A DNA stretch of 64,000 nucleotides, from contig OX388305.1 of assembly GCA_947579605.1 (NCBI GenBank), positions 21,713,542 to 21,777,541 on the forward strand, read 5' to 3'. Within the stretch, counting starts at the first letter, position 1; each line of letters opens with the position of its first letter. Positions 44,808-57,771 of this stretch are shown in pieces. The notes beneath the pieces were generated by a model that saw nothing but the letters and a program-made list of their open reading frames with translations, made no database searches and had not been told where the DNA came from. A program made the position numbers and the translations under genes. The stretch is from Athripsodes cinereus. Taxonomy: Eukaryota > Arthropoda > Insecta > Trichoptera > Leptoceridae.

Positions 44808-44809
44808 TT

Positions 44810-46315
44810 TTGATTGATATATTCACAATTTGGTCACAATTTTTCTGCTTACTTTGAAAAAAAAAAGATAAAACTGAAACAAAAATACTAATTAATAACC
44901 GACAAACACAAAGACTGAAAAATTTATTTTTAGTACAGTATAATTTAAATTTTTAGGCGGTTAATGGATTGTATTTATGTTAACCTATCAATTGAAATAT
45001 ATGTAAACTCAAATTGTTAAAGAAGGGATCTTAACTGGTTTGCTCACTGTTGTGTACTTCACTATTATACATCCTGTTAAAACTATATGATCCATAAAAT
45101 CGCTAATAAATAAATAAAAATAAATAAAAATTCACGAAAATACATAGATATTTTTAATAAATACTTTGTCGAGTTGAGCCTTCTGAAATAAAGTTAATTC
45201 TAAAAATAAAATTGAAGACTTATTTCAAAATTCTATTTTTACCAACCCGCTTGAAGCAAAATATGTACCTACGTAAAAAATATTTACTTAGGTACTTAAA
45301 AGTGATTGAGGAAAAAGAAAATCAAAGGAAATTTATTTATATGAAATCGTTGTGTAAACTAATGAAATAAAATGAGATACTCTTGCACCATGATTATTAA
45401 ATGAGTCGAAAAAGATGAATAATGTATATGTACCTATTAAAATAAAATACAATATTTTGAAAAAAAATTGGCACATTTTTTTGTTCGGTCATAAACAGTA
45501 ATGTGTACAGTGCGTAGCATTATTTCATACGGAATTAGGCCTCACTTCCATTACTACAGAGATGGCGCTATACTTTAAAAAACTCCAAGAGAAAAGGAAA
45601 CGTGAACATATGTTATTTTCAACGTAAGGAATCTCTACGTTCTCGTAGTAAACCATCTAAAGTTATTACCAAACTAAATCCGTAAGAATAAAATGTAAGC
45701 TTTTTAGGCACATCCAAGATCTAGTAGTAGGTAGTACTGGCACTTATGTATGTACATGTATTGTATACTTATACCATAACTTACATGTCGAAGCTCGAAG
45801 TTCGCAACACACGAAATGGGACCGTGGATCTATGTAAATCCTTAAAATAACCCAAGAAGGTTAATTTGGTTTCGCAAAACATGTAATAAATTCATGCTCT
45901 ACTTCAAATAATATATTACATAAACTTACTAGACTTCCATAGGGGTTATTTTGAAAATACTAGGCTTACAGTATAATTCACTTATATTCTCAGCCATCTC
46001 ACGCTTTTAATTCTTTAGGTTAAAGAAGAGGAACTAAAATACGAAACTGTATAAGGAAGAGGGGCGACAACTTTGAATACAAGTAGTTTATGTACAACAT
46101 TCGATGAATAAAACATATTTCAGACAGTTTTCTGTATTAAATTTAACCAATTTCAAACTTATGAAATATTTCTACCAAAGAAAATACTAAAACCAAAGTG
46201 ATTGAATAATTACTAAGATAAACCTTTGAATTTAGGATGTTAATTTATTCTAAATGTAATTCTGGTAGAGGAAAATTGTAACTACTAACACTATGTATTT
46301 AACTATCTGTATCAA
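44810..46315. other. AT-rich spacer, no gene seen
   Basis: Only (AAAT)n runs near 45,107 stand out. Confidence 0.5.
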
Positions 46316-46318
46316 CAA

Positions 46319-46750
46319 GCCGTGTCCCAGGTGGGGTTGGCAGAGAGAACGGAACGTCATGTTGATGTATCCTTACATACTTCTTTCACTTCATGCCAGC
46401 ACTCTCAGATCTACACATTATTCAAATATCATCACTCCTCACTCTATCATGCAACGTTTTACCAACTATTCTTCTCAGCGATCGCATCTCCACTATATTT
46501 ATTCCATTTTTGCGTTTCTTCAACCACTTCAATGATTCACTTGCATACACAAGTGACGGTATCAGAATGGTATTCAACAACAGCATTTTGCCGTGTTGCC
46601 ATTATTAAAAATCAACGGTTCACTCTAGCACCGGCCACGTTCCTTCTTTCGATGCTTCTATCGAATCTTCTATCCCTCCCAGACAACTTCCCAAACATAC
46701 ACATTCACTTACTTGCTCCAAACATTTGTCACCATCCAGTAATCTGACGA
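46319..46750 (-). mobile_element. RTE-A fragment with internal deletion
   Basis: GCCGTGTCCCAGGTGGGGTT, then a jump of roughly 270 bp relative to the 41.7 kb copy after CTTTCACTTCATGCCAGCAC, then CATGCAACGTTTTACCAACT and TCACTCTAGCACCGGCCACG. On the minus strand the coding relic spans VRRMVGKTL- to YVYLGG-equivalent residues in several frames. Confidence 0.88.
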
Positions 46751-47390
46751 TCTTGTAAATTAAGAAAAATGTAATTTAATATTATATTTATTAGGAAATA
46801 TTAAGATTATTGCCGTTATAAGCAAAAATTAATACTGAAAAAATAAGGAATACCAGCGTACATACATACAGTAACACTAACCTTCTTTAGTTTAAAACAT
46901 TTTTGTTTAGAAAGTTTTCATTTTCTTGATTTTAATATCCAGCAGTTCTATTGAGACTGAAATTTATATTCCGAAAAATATTTTCATATTACATAAAGAC
47001 GAATCATTTCAATATGTGTAAGTGTGAACCTACATTTTGACAAAAGTAAATAATTGATTGCTTGGTTTAGAGGATGATAAGGTGTATGGAATGTTGTTTG
47101 ATTTTGTTCTGAAAAATTTCATTGTACTTTGAAGAATTGATCACTTTTGCTCATTATTGAACTAATTAGTTTAATCTATAGTTATAACCTGAAACAATAA
47201 ACCCATGATTATAAATGGCGGAAATCATCCAAACAAGGATGCATCGCCAATAATAATAAAAAAAAAAAATTGATTGAAATTTTCTCTCTCTCTCTCTTTT
47301 CTGGCATTGCAACCAATATATAAGTGATGCTGCCATTTGATTGAAATTGTACATAATGTATAATAATGGAGGAATGTAATTTAAACGATT
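46751..47390. other. AT-rich spacer
   Basis: No gene seen. A (TC)n run lies at 47,281-47,300. Confidence 0.5.
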
Positions 47391-47902
47391 TAAAAAATAT
47401 ACTTTATTACTTCACGTCATATCCCACGTGGTGGAGGCAAATAGGACGGAACACCATTGAGAGATATCCCTATATATTTCTTTCGCTTTCTCTACATTTA
47501 TACAATATTTAAAAAATATACTTTATTACTTCACGTCATATCCCACGTGGTGGAGGCAAATAGGACGGAACACCATTGAGAGATATCCCTATATATATTT
47601 CTTTCGCTTTCTCTACATTTATACAATATCAACAATTATGATTTATATTAATAGATTACTTCACGTCATATCCCACGTGGTGGAGGCAAATAGGACGGAA
47701 CACCATTGAGAGATATCCCTATATATATTTCTTTCGCTTTCTCTACATTTATACAATATCAACAATTATGATTTATATTAATAGATTACTTCACGTCATA
47801 TCCCACGTGGTGGAGGCAAATAGGACGGAACACCATTGAGAGATATCCCTATATATATTTCTTTCGCTTTCTCTACATTTATACAATATCAACAATTATG
47901 AT
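47391..47902 (-). repeat. Tandem array, four RTE-A 3'-end units
   Basis: Four units start at about 47,406, 47,525, 47,655 and 47,785 with spacings of 119, 130 and 130 bp. Each reads ATTACTTCACGTCATATCCC, then ACGTGGTGGAGGCAAATAGG and TTTCGCTTTCTCTACATTTA. The unit is a diverged RTE-A 3' terminus (CCTCACGCCGTGTCCC ... TTCGCTTCCTCTACATTC) plus a short AT-rich joiner (TTTAAAAAATATACTT between units 1 and 2, and TATCAACAATTATGATTTAT between later ones). The units are almost identical to each other, although far from RTE-A, so amplification is recent. Confidence 0.92.
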
Positions 47903-49360
47903 TTTTAGTTTTTAATGTGGTAAGAAAAAGTAAAATATCATCTCCATATTTTAAAATTCAAGATACCTATTAACAATACAGAGCGAAAGTAATTAACATA
48001 TTTTAAAAGAATAATTATTCAGCTGAAATTATGACCAACAATAATTATTATTGTAAGGAACACAAAGTACAATTAATAATGTTTCTTACACTGAATATTC
48101 ATAAAGTTCCATCGAGTACCCGACAAAGAGTAGGCAATTATCTTAAGAAGACAACACTATACATATATAATAATACTTTAAATCTGTTTCCTGGATGATG
48201 ATGTTATAACACATATGTATATACATACATACGTGTATATTATATCGATAGATTTTGCGATTATGTTATATTATATCGATTGTTGGCGGTAAGCTATCGA
48301 CTGCACATTTTCACGACTGGTTATTTTCAAACAACATAATTCATTGTCTGTTGTAATATTTGTATTTTGCTTAGTTTGACAAAGACATTACATATCATAA
48401 TCTAGGTTATTCTAAAAAAGGGTTAGTAAAACTCAATTAACGTATTTAGATTTCATTTATTGAGTTGATGTTTATTTTGTAAAACTCTAATACTAATTTA
48501 TGAAAATAAACAAAAAATGTTTGACTTTTCATTCAATAATAGGTACAGTAGCCAGGTTTTGATTTACAACGACTTTCTTTACAATGTTTGACAATGTAAG
48601 TTTGACAATGACTTAATTCGAAACCAGATTACTGTATCTTTTATTTAATGTAAAAAAAGAACTCAAACAGTTTGAGTTTATTTCCATAAAGTATTTGAAA
48701 TTTTTTAAAATATTGATTTTTACATAATAAACACCAACAAAATACTACATGTTAAACATATTCTTCGGTACAACACATGGAGATATATATCAAAAGAGAG
48801 TAATCGCGGGTGGTAATACAAAATACAAGTACTCCTAGACAATCTAGTGATAAGATTACAACGCCATAGTGGTCGTCTAACAAATAAGGGTGGAAAATTG
48901 ATGCTGCAAACTGTCAACATACATCATTGAAGACAGAAAAGAAATCCCAGTTCAATATTGGACGACAGAAACGATGTGAATATTGGGTTTTATTCTATGT
49001 TCTATGGAAAAAATAAAGAAATTTGCATTTTAGGCTCTATCGTGATTGAATGAAGTCGTATGACTTTTTCTTCTTTCTATCAGTACCAGTATGACATCTC
49101 CCAAATGTAAAGAAGTAATAAATTGTTTATTTTTATCTCGATTCATTAAGAAAAGATTGCAAACATAGAGCTTAAACATAAAAAAATATTGAGAAGCTAA
49201 TTATAAAATATTAATTCTGTGATAAAATAAATTGAGGGTCTTCGTTCATTTATTTGAATGTATAACTCTCCTCTCAGGGACAAAAAGAAGAAACCGGCTT
49301 CCACTACACAGAACAATTTGTGACAGATGATTCACTGTGTCGTTATTTAGGTAGTAGAAT
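47903..49360. other. AT-rich spacer, no gene seen
   Basis: No recognisable gene. CCAAATGTAAAGAAGTAATA at 49,100 resembles part of a conserved microRNA, but no hairpin partner exists nearby. Confidence 0.5.
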
Positions 49361-49365
49361 TCCAA

Positions 49366-49520
49366 AACGAAATAAAAAAAACACATGTTTTCTTCCACTA
49401 TGTGATTTATTCTCGAGAGAGATGTCTTTCGTCTTATTATGTCCCAACAAGACGAAAGACATCTCAATTAATATTTAATCACATAATAAAAGAAAACATA
49501 TTTTTTTTTAATTTCGTTAT
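49366..49520. repeat. Long imperfect palindrome with perfect 17-bp core
   Basis: The core GAGATGTCTTTCGTCTT (49,419-49,435) pairs perfectly with 49,449-49,465 across a 13-nt loop. Outside it, TATGTGATT/AATCACATA, ATGTTTTCTT/AAGAAAACAT and CGAAAT/ATTTCG continue the symmetry with mismatches to about 70 bp per arm. It may be a foldback MITE or a hairpin transcript. No TSD was recognised. Confidence 0.75.
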
Positions 49521-50160
49521 TTTATGACAATCAAGACACATCTCCCATCGACGTTTTCGACATTCCGATATGTATGATTTTTGAAAAATAATTAAGTATA
49601 TTTATGTGTGTGTGTACCTAAGCAGAAAATGTTATTTGAAGTTTGTTTTCATGTTGTTATAGGAAAATACAGTTCGTTCGATACATGTTATTAATATCAT
49701 TAATAAAATTTTGTTGATAATATGGAAGTTAAGGAGCTTAGATTAATATTTGTATAGGTTTCAACGCTACTATCCAGTTTATTACCAACTACAAAACATT
49801 CACAAGTATATTTGATTAGGTTTATGCAATAGGGCATAATATATGAACATATACTTACTTATTCAATTAGGTGGTAAAATAATGAAGCATTTATTACCAA
49901 ATATGATTAGATAAGAACTAACATAAAACTGTTTACTTCCTTGTGATGTAAAGCCATTATAAACCTATAACGGCAACACATGTCACAGTTTGTGGTAGAT
50001 TTCATTACACGTGATCAACCTATACGGTCTCCAGTACACGGTATACGGTCCCCGTACAATTGAAACACTTTTTATCCTCCTTTTCAACACAATTACTATG
50101 CAAATTATAATTTGAATTATTTAAATTTATCATCAGTAGGTATCTCCGAATATTTATAGT
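49521..50160. other. AT-rich spacer, no gene seen
   Basis: No recognisable content. Confidence 0.5.
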
Positions 50161-50163
50161 AAA

Positions 50164-50293
50164 ACCCCTCCTTTCAGACAAGTAAATCCTCTTTGTCATT
50201 CTTTCCTCTTCTATTCGTTCCACATCTAATTGGCGTTCCGTTCTCTCTGCATACCCCACATGGGATACGGCGTGAGGGAATAGATAGATAGAG
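50164..50293 (+). mobile_element. RTE-A insertion with 5' inversion
   Basis: The right part (50,226-50,278) is the RTE-A 3' end in plus orientation: GGCGTTCCGTTCTCTCTGCA, then TACCCCACATGGGATACGGC and an (ATAG)n tail. The left part (50,164-50,225) is an upstream RTE-A segment in the opposite orientation; its minus strand encodes ERIEEERMTKRIYLSERRG. The two parts abut, with the intervening ~200 bp missing. An inverted 5' piece joined to a normal 3' piece is the hallmark of twin-primed LINE integration. Confidence 0.85.
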
Positions 50294-50294
50294 T

Positions 50295-50975
50295 AGATAT
50301 ACATATAAGCAACAGTCAGGGAACATATGAAGAATTTACTCGAGACAAATTATCAAAAGATGACAAAGATTGGTTTAAATGTAAAATATTAAGACTAGAT
50401 ATACAGAATTGAAAATGCATAGATACAGCTGAGTTCAATCCTACATAAACAAATTGTTGGATATTCCTTAAATTTCTCTATTCGTTTTTTCGAACTAGTT
50501 GTCATGTTTATTAGACTTAACAAGAAATAGAGCATTCTCTTCGATGAATTCATCACAAAACCAAAATCTTCGGTTTGCTCTGTGGAAACACAAATAAATA
50601 CGAATTCTTATGTTTGGAACTAGTATTATGAAAAGTAGATATACCTACTGTGCAGAAAACGTATGTTGACTTGTCGCAAACTCTACACTGAATACGGAGA
50701 AAAGGAACTACGAATACGTTTCAGTTAAATTCAGTAGGTACGTTTACTATAAACCCGTGAATATGCATCAAATATATCGATATCGGGATAAGGTGAAGAC
50801 AAGAGGGAAACTGGATACGAGATTTTACAACTTACTGAAGCAGGTACATTAGTAGCTTTGTACTATGAAAGAAAATTTGGGGTAATACATTATTTTTATA
50901 TTAGACAACAAAATTACAGAATTATTTTGCATTTTTTTTTTAATTATCTGGATTTGTTTGTTATAAATCCAAATA
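50295..50975. other. AT-rich spacer, no gene seen
   Basis: No recognisable content. Confidence 0.5.
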
Positions 50976-50980
50976 CAACC

Positions 50981-51069
50981 TTATACACCTTTCACAGTAA
51001 GCTACTAAAAGCTTGTGTCGTGAAAAGGGAGTTTGCTGGTACCTGGTATCGAACCACGGACCCCTTTGA
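50981..51069 (-). mobile_element. SINE3 copy, head-truncated
   Basis: The minus strand reads GGGGTCCGTGGTTCGATACC, then AGGTACCAGCAAACTCCCTT and CACGACACAAGCTTTTAGTA, GCTTACTGTGAAAGG. The B box is intact and the A-box half is missing. It gives the best view of the SINE3 body. Confidence 0.78.
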
Positions 51070-51074
51070 TATCA

Positions 51075-51777
51075 TGATAGTCAAAACTAATAAAATATCT
51101 TGATTGTAGAACCATGTTCACCCAATGATACATTGGAAAATCTAAATGGAACAAGTGAGACCCAATTAATCAATAAAAACAATCGGTATATTTAATATTT
51201 TTTTTAAATTTTGATCAATTTCATATCTCCTGATGAGACTGAATTAAGAACACGACAAGTAATAAAAGTAAAAAAAAAAATATTCAATATTTTCTACGAT
51301 AAACACAAGTTTTGTTAATGGTGTATTTCAAAAAAGAACCAAATCCGCATTCCATGCAGGTTTTAAAAATCTAATTCATTTCCAAATATTAGATATTGAA
51401 AACATATAATATCTTTGTTAGTTCAGTTCCCTGCAAATATCTACGTTAAAATAAAATACAATATAAATAATAATAAAAGCCAAAAAGTAATCTTGCCAAC
51501 TTCATAAAGTAATATATCTAATACTAGTCTCATCCCAAACAGCAGTATGCAAATCCGTGTTTCATTCGTAAGAAATGCATGAATAGTATCTACAATATCC
51601 AACACGTACGACACATGTTTGCAATATTCCCCTAATGCTTGCTTATAATATTATTACACACATTTGTATGACAACGTGATTAAATAAAATACAAATGTGC
51701 AAGCATACAAATACATATATGTATGCTTCTAGGTATAATATTAGACATAAAAGCATTTTTTTTTACGATTTAGCAAC
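51075..51777. other. AT-rich spacer, no gene seen
   Basis: No recognisable content. Confidence 0.5.
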
Positions 51778-51779
51778 TA

Positions 51780-52195
51780 CAGTAGTGGCCATAAGTATGA
51801 AAACGCGTAGAATTTTGTCTAAATTTCTAGAAAAGTTAGGTTTTTAATGCAAAATTTTTAATGCATTTAAATATTATATTTTTATTGTTGGAATGTGTCA
51901 CTAGCATTATTTTTATTAAAATTCTATTATTTTTCGGAATAGACATTAGTTTTTTTACCATTCAATGGTGGTTTTATTTCAACGAGCAACATTAATGATT
52001 CATAATAGCCCATTATGAGATGCCCCTTTATGATTGAAATTCTCTTTTTTTATTTGTTTTTAAATATTGAAAAAAATATTTTAGCATTTTAATATTTATT
52101 TATTCTTTTGTTGTCCTCACAAAAAGAAAAAAATACCTGATTTTGACCATTTTCATATATTTTATTAATCGTTTCCATAGTTAAGGCCACTGCTG
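51780..52195. mobile_element. Tc1-type MITE, 416 bp, TA target site
   Basis: The left end CAGTAGTGGCCATAAGTATG, then AAAACG mirrors the right end CGTTTCCATAGTTAAGGCCA, then CTGCTG. The inverted repeats are about 26 bp with four mismatches. TA flanks both sides (51,778-51,779 and 52,196-52,197). CAGT(A/G)GTGGCCA(T)AA ends and a TA target are characteristic of the Tc1 branch of Tc1/mariner. The interior is AT-rich without a transposase frame. Confidence 0.88.
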
Positions 52196-52241
52196 TATGT
52201 ATGTAGGTGATCCGTTTTATGTGAGATGAGATATATTACAG

Positions 52242-52317
52242 AATTACTCTACCTGAATTTCAACAAAATAACAAATTGACAGTTGACAGGTCATATCGCG
52301 AAAAACATATTTTAGCG
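52242..52317 (+). other. Weak candidate exon beside the Tc1 MITE
   Basis: ATATTACAG (ending 52,241) precedes 76 nt with one open frame (25 codons from the second base, starting ITLPEFQQNNKLTVDRSYRE) and a good donor GCG|GTAAGTATT. The acceptor has almost no pyrimidine tract, so the call is weak. Confidence 0.18.
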
Positions 52318-52319
52318 GT

Positions 52320-53090
52320 AAGTATTTAATTGTTATTTATTTATTTATTTTCTTCTTCTTGCACATCATCATTTTACGTAAGTATTAAGCTTTTAAATAC
52401 AATTTTTCTTTATGAAATTAAGAAAAAAATTCAGAAATGAATAGACAGTGTACCCACAAAAAAAACAACCAAAGATTGAAGAGATAACCTATATGCGAGG
52501 ATGAATCGAAAATGGTTGGAGAAAAAGTTTATGTACCTAAGTACTTATGATTGAAATTTGGAATCAGAAGTAGGTGTTTCCTTGTAAAATAATAAAATTA
52601 ATTTCCTTACAAATGTTGTCAAGGATGTATTGAAATAAATATCTTAAACCACAATCTATTACATCATAAAATAGTTTACTTCGGATTTTATGATAATACT
52701 AAGGACATTATTATTTTGTATGATTGTGAGAAGAATGTTTATAATAATACCTTTCCGAACATACATACCTTAATGTAATAAAACTATTATGAAACAGGAA
52801 ATATAATTTGATATTTGGAAGACAGAGGTAAACATTATAAACAAACAATAATAAATATGATATGAAAAAGATAAACTAAACAGTGAAATGAATTTATAAT
52901 TTTGATTTCAAGGTTAATATATATTATGAAAGAGATTACCTATAAAAGCATATAGGTACATTTCGTGAAAAAAATTATTGAAATTGGGCACAACTTCTAT
53001 AAATAGATTCGACTTTTTTTCTACTCTGAAGTCTAATGTACCATTGGAAACTCACACCAAATAGGACACACTAATATACTGTATTATACT
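52320..53090. other. AT-rich spacer, no gene seen
   Basis: No recognisable content. Confidence 0.5.
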
Positions 53091-53093
53091 ATT

Positions 53094-53433
53094 CCCTCAC
53101 GCCACATCCCAAGTGGAGGAGGCAGAGAGAACGGAACGCCATATAGATCTGTCCTAACATATGTACTTCTTTCGCTTCTTCTACATTCATATAATTTCTC
53201 ACGCACTCACATTGATTTCTCTTACTCAACGCACGACCGTCCTTGAGAATTTGATCCATGTGGTCAAGCCACGCTGTTCTCAGATGCCCGCGCTTAATCA
53301 CAGCCCTTCTTTCAGACAAGTAGGTATATCCTCTTTGTCATTGTCTTCTTTTCCATTCGTTCCACATGACCAAACCATCAATTTTTCAACAAGCATTCTA
53401 TCACAACACTCCTATTGTACCCACTCATTCTTA
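53094..53433 (-). mobile_element. RTE-A 3' fragment
   Basis: CCCTCACGCCACATCCCAAG, then CCGTCCTTGAGAATTTGATC and TCCACATGACCAAACCATCA follow RTE-A. The minus strand keeps a 76-codon frame with AWLDHMDQILKDGRALSKRN and MNVEEAKEV. It is 5'-truncated near the GCKKTV-equivalent residues. Confidence 0.88.
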
Positions 53434-53479
53434 TATATAATAGCTTTAAAATTTTAAACAAATCTTAGTAGTTTGATAT

Positions 53480-53830
53480 TGTACCGCTTGTTGCATCAGT
53501 AATAATTGATGGTCCTGCCAGCAGCATTTTGGTCTATTGAAAAAGGAATGGATAAGTCCGGCGAATATAATGTTGCGATAGTCTAGATGGAAGAAGACGA
53601 AGGTGCGACTAGACATTTTACCGCATTCACGGAAAAATGTATTGATACTAAGTGCAGTTGACAAACATAGAAGAAGGCTGCGCTTACTATATTGGTGTTT
53701 AGTCTAAAAGACTTAAACATTAAAATATTCATACGTTGGCGGGTTGCAAGCACTTAGTTTAGGATCGGATGACGCGATTTCATGACTACGGGGCCTTGAG
53801 ATTCGAGTATGACGGGTTTAACCCATAAGA
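53480..53830 (+). other. GC-richer patch, decayed coding or LINE DNA
   Basis: GGTCCTGCCAGCAGCATTTT, GGAAGAAGACGAAGGTGCGA and CTACGGGGCCTTGAGATTCG differ from the AT-rich surroundings. One plus frame reads MEEDEGATRHFTAFTEKCID before a stop. The right edge ends CCCATAAGAAGAAGAG, which looks like the purine-rich 3' end of a LINE. The family is not recognised. Confidence 0.35.
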
Positions 53831-53834
53831 AGAA

Positions 53835-56800
53835 GAGTCTAAAAGACGTTGCCGTTTATATACGCTTACAGTGTATCATAAATAAGAAAATAACTATGCA
53901 GTACCAAGTATATAGTTGTTGACTAGAATAAGACTTTAAATATAAATCTTATTCGAGAAGTAAGTAAGTAAATCAACCATGTAAAGTGAAACGTGAATCA
54001 AAGTTGAAGATAAAAAGAGAGAAACTCACTATAGAGCTGGATTTAAAAAGAATTAATAGAAAGGGGCAACGAGTCAGTAAATACCAACGTAGTTTAAATA
54101 GTTTAAAATGCGAAAGTTGGCGGGAATGAAAATGGAACAGAAAGAAATGAAAATGAACTCGGAAATAATTTTACAAGTAGTAGATGTCGCAAGTAAAAAA
54201 TATTTGGCAACGTTCGCCAAATTTCATCCAAATTAAGATTTGTAAGAAAGTCCAAGATTTGACAATGGGAAAACTACTGCATTTCCTTAATTCAGCCATT
54301 TTGCGAGAAAGAGAAAGCGAAGGGCTAAAGTCTATTAAGTGCTTAAATAGTGAGAAATAAAGGGACTGTGTATTACCAAATCATTTGGAGATGTTTACGT
54401 AAGAAAATTTTGCATGAAAGATTAACAAAATATTGATTATATAGTAGCATAGAAACATAAATACTTTTCAAAAATTCACGGCATAAGCCTATTATATGTC
54501 AAAATTCATATACATAACATTCATAAGTACAATAGTGACAATTTCAACAAAACAATGTATCATTAAATTTAAGAAAACCAAATGACCAAAGAGCAAACAG
54601 AGAACCAATTTTTTTTGTGATACAAGCAATAAACACGAGAGGACTTCCTAAATGTAATGTATCTCATAATATAAAAGTACATCATCATTATACCTATGCC
54701 TAAAGTTAAAATGATTTCTTTAAACTTAAAAGCAAATTAAAGATGTATTATCAAACCTATTTTCAGTTCATATTAAATGGTTTTAACCTTAAAATAACAA
54801 CTGTGTTGAAACATCTTGAAACAATAGATATTATATAAGTGCGTGTGTGTGTGTATGTGGAAAATTCTACGACTGCTTACGTGCTCAAATAATAACCGCT
54901 GAGAAAATTTCTATATAGGTATTTTTCGCATACATTTACCGCAGTAAATGAAAAAAAAAAACTGTATGTAAAGAGAAAATCTAGCGTTGAAATATACAAT
55001 GTTTGCACGTAGGTACCTACCTAAAATGTGTTGCCGAGGATGGAATAAGTTATTTTTCTATAATTATGAGCATCAAATCCAACGATTAAGTTATATTATT
55101 TTGTTGTCACGAACGATGATAATAATAATAATAAATCTTTATTAACAGAACATAATACAATTTGGGTACAAACAACACATAACAAATAAAATACAGTGTT
55201 CTGTCAAATTGCAGACTTGTTGCAGAGCAACATCTTCCAACCAAACAACCAACGATCGAAAGCTTTCCAAGTAATAAAACTAAAAAACCTTTTAAGGCAA
55301 TTATAATATAACAAATATTATTACTAAGAGATCAAAGACAGGTCTACAGATGTATTTCTACATACATATAATCAGAATTTCAAACTACACAACATCACAG
55401 ACATAGTATTTACGTTAGTAATCTATCCATTACGGATTCAAGTCTCCGAGATAATTTCATTACTAGTACTATTAGAAGTAATATGTACATATGAGATACC
55501 ACAGAACATGCTCCTGCTACATCTGACGTGTTTTTAGAAATACAAGGAAATACATATAATGCGTATAATGATGAGACGATGTTGAATACCTGCTAATATT
55601 TATACATTCGAAATCGACCAATAAGTCAATCAAAGCAACCAAACGCACTTAAAAACAAAAAACCAAAATGAATCCCCTACGTGAACTGTACATTTTTATT
55701 TATTTATTTATTTAATCATAAGTGAAATACAAATATCTAAATACATCGATACTGGCAACATTATTTATTGAATTTATAGGAATATGCAAATGACATGCAG
55801 CGCCCGTCTAGTTTGCGAACAATTAAGCATTATGATGCTCTCCCTCTCTGTAATCTGTAGATATCTGTTTATGAAGGCAATGGTGGGTGTAAGTGAGATA
55901 GCGGCACTACCATGCATTACTAGTATATAGGTTTAAATTGCTTTAATACATACTTTGTGAGTAATAATATAAAGTTCAATTTATTGGCGGGTGCTTTAGT
56001 CTGCATTAAACTCAAAAAAATATTGTAAAATATAAAACAAACTATATTTTATACACATATTGTGCCGTGTATGAAATTATAAATATATAATTTTTGCCTT
56101 TTAATATGATTACATATTATTTTACCTTTGTCAATGTTTAGAGTGCGATATTGCCTATCCAATAAAATCGAACTACCAAAATAAAAAATACATATTATTA
56201 TGTAAATCTAATATAATACAGATAAAGGAGCTACATGAACAGCGGTGTTACTTGATAATAACTGTATACGCTGTATTCGTATTACACATATTATCTACTC
56301 ATTGAATAATCGCACGACAAGTTGTTTATATAGAAGAAAACTGTTTGATAATCTACGAGCAACATAAACATGTTACTACGTCGAGAACAAATTTCACCTT
56401 ACAAATTTATTGCAATACTTGTACACAAGTATCGAATTATGTACAATAAACATAAAAAAATCGCACTTTTTTTCAGTATTGCAACATACCGTTTAATTTT
56501 TCAATGTAGATTTTCTTCTGTTTTATCATTATCGTGAAATGAAGTATGTTCACAGAATAATGAATATCGAAACACAAAGTTTGAAATGTGTCTCGTTGGA
56601 AAAGACCACAACGCAACCTAATTTGTCCCAAGTCTAGGAGCGCTTGACACAGGATTAATATAACGTTTTGAAACTACTGCATTTCACATTTTTAGTGAGA
56701 GAAACATAACGTTATTTGTGCAACATAAGGACATCAAGTCCCGATTAAAACAAATTAAAATTATATTTTCTTAGTATATTATTATGAAACTCAGAATGCA

Positions 56801-57515
56801 AGTAACCTGTCTAAACTTTTGTATAATTTTGCATCATAGCGATTATTATATATTTCAAGGATCACTCAAGACCATTTCAAATAATACATAACGCTACTCA
56901 AACGTCATGTCTTTTATAATGTGCATTGAACAAACTCAAGTGTACCTACCAGACAGAATGAGAGCTAATGTTAACAGTGCATACTAAACTTGTATGTAAG
57001 GTTTACCATTTCTCCGAATAGCAGAAGAGTTTCATAATATATGTAGGTACACGTGTAGGTACTTGGAGTACATTTATGTTACTCAACGATGTGCATGTGT
57101 ATGGAAAGTAAACGAAAAGAAGGCAAGTTCTTTCTTTTATAGTACACATGAATAATAATAATAGTTATAGTGTTGTCTACGTGTATGCAGATGCAATGTA
57201 TTCTCCATTTATTTTCAAATTGTAATAAAATGATTCAAGCAAAGGTGCACTTAAATCAGAATGTTGCAAGATCGTTGTGCTGAATAATTTCATTTGATTT
57301 CACAACTACTAAATTTAATTCATTTCCTTTATAACTTTTAGCTTGAACTGAAAAATAAAGATAATGTTTCTAAATATAATTATTCAATTATTGATATAAA
57401 CTTGTAAGTAAAACAGGTGTCATATGTGTTAAAAGTATACATTCATTGCTGCTCTTTAAATTTAATTTAAAAGTCAAAACTAACAGTGATTTTTATATAT
57501 AAGTGAATAAAAGAA
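53835..57515. other. 3.7 kb AT-rich spacer
   Basis: No gene accepted. A 42-codon ATG frame at 54,108-54,236 (MRKLAGMKMEQKEMKMNSEI at its start) has balanced composition but no other support. (GT)n lies at 54,841-54,855, (AATAATA)n at 55,121-55,135 and (TTTA)n at 55,695-55,714. The latter two may mark LINE 3' ends in minus orientation. Confidence 0.45.
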
Positions 57516-57771
57516 GCATAGATCTTCGGTCGACGCTGGGAGTTATTACAGCACCACAAACAAGTGAGTGAACTAGAAAATACTCAGTTTAATTATAAAC
57601 AACAGCTGGCACAAATTCAACATTGCTTGACATTTTATGTCAAAACACCCTGCAACAATAACCAACAGGTTGCAACAGATCTTACTCCTTGCACAGGCAA
57701 CCGTTTTGTCTTTCCTGCTGTGTATACCTGCTCATTGTATACATTCAGGAGTAATCTCGTAAAAACATTCA

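Noticed and set aside
47391..47902. CRISPR-like direct repeats
   Set aside because: The units are contiguous 119-130 bp tandem copies of a LINE end without spacers, in a eukaryotic context.
49095..49125. miR-1-like string AATGTAAAGAAGTA
   Set aside because: No complementary arm is found within ~80 nt on either side and the ends of the mature sequence do not match.
54108..54236. 42-codon ATG frame with Met/Lys/Glu-rich start
   Set aside because: Composition is plausible, but there is no promoter, splice, poly(A) or repeat evidence. The length is within chance.
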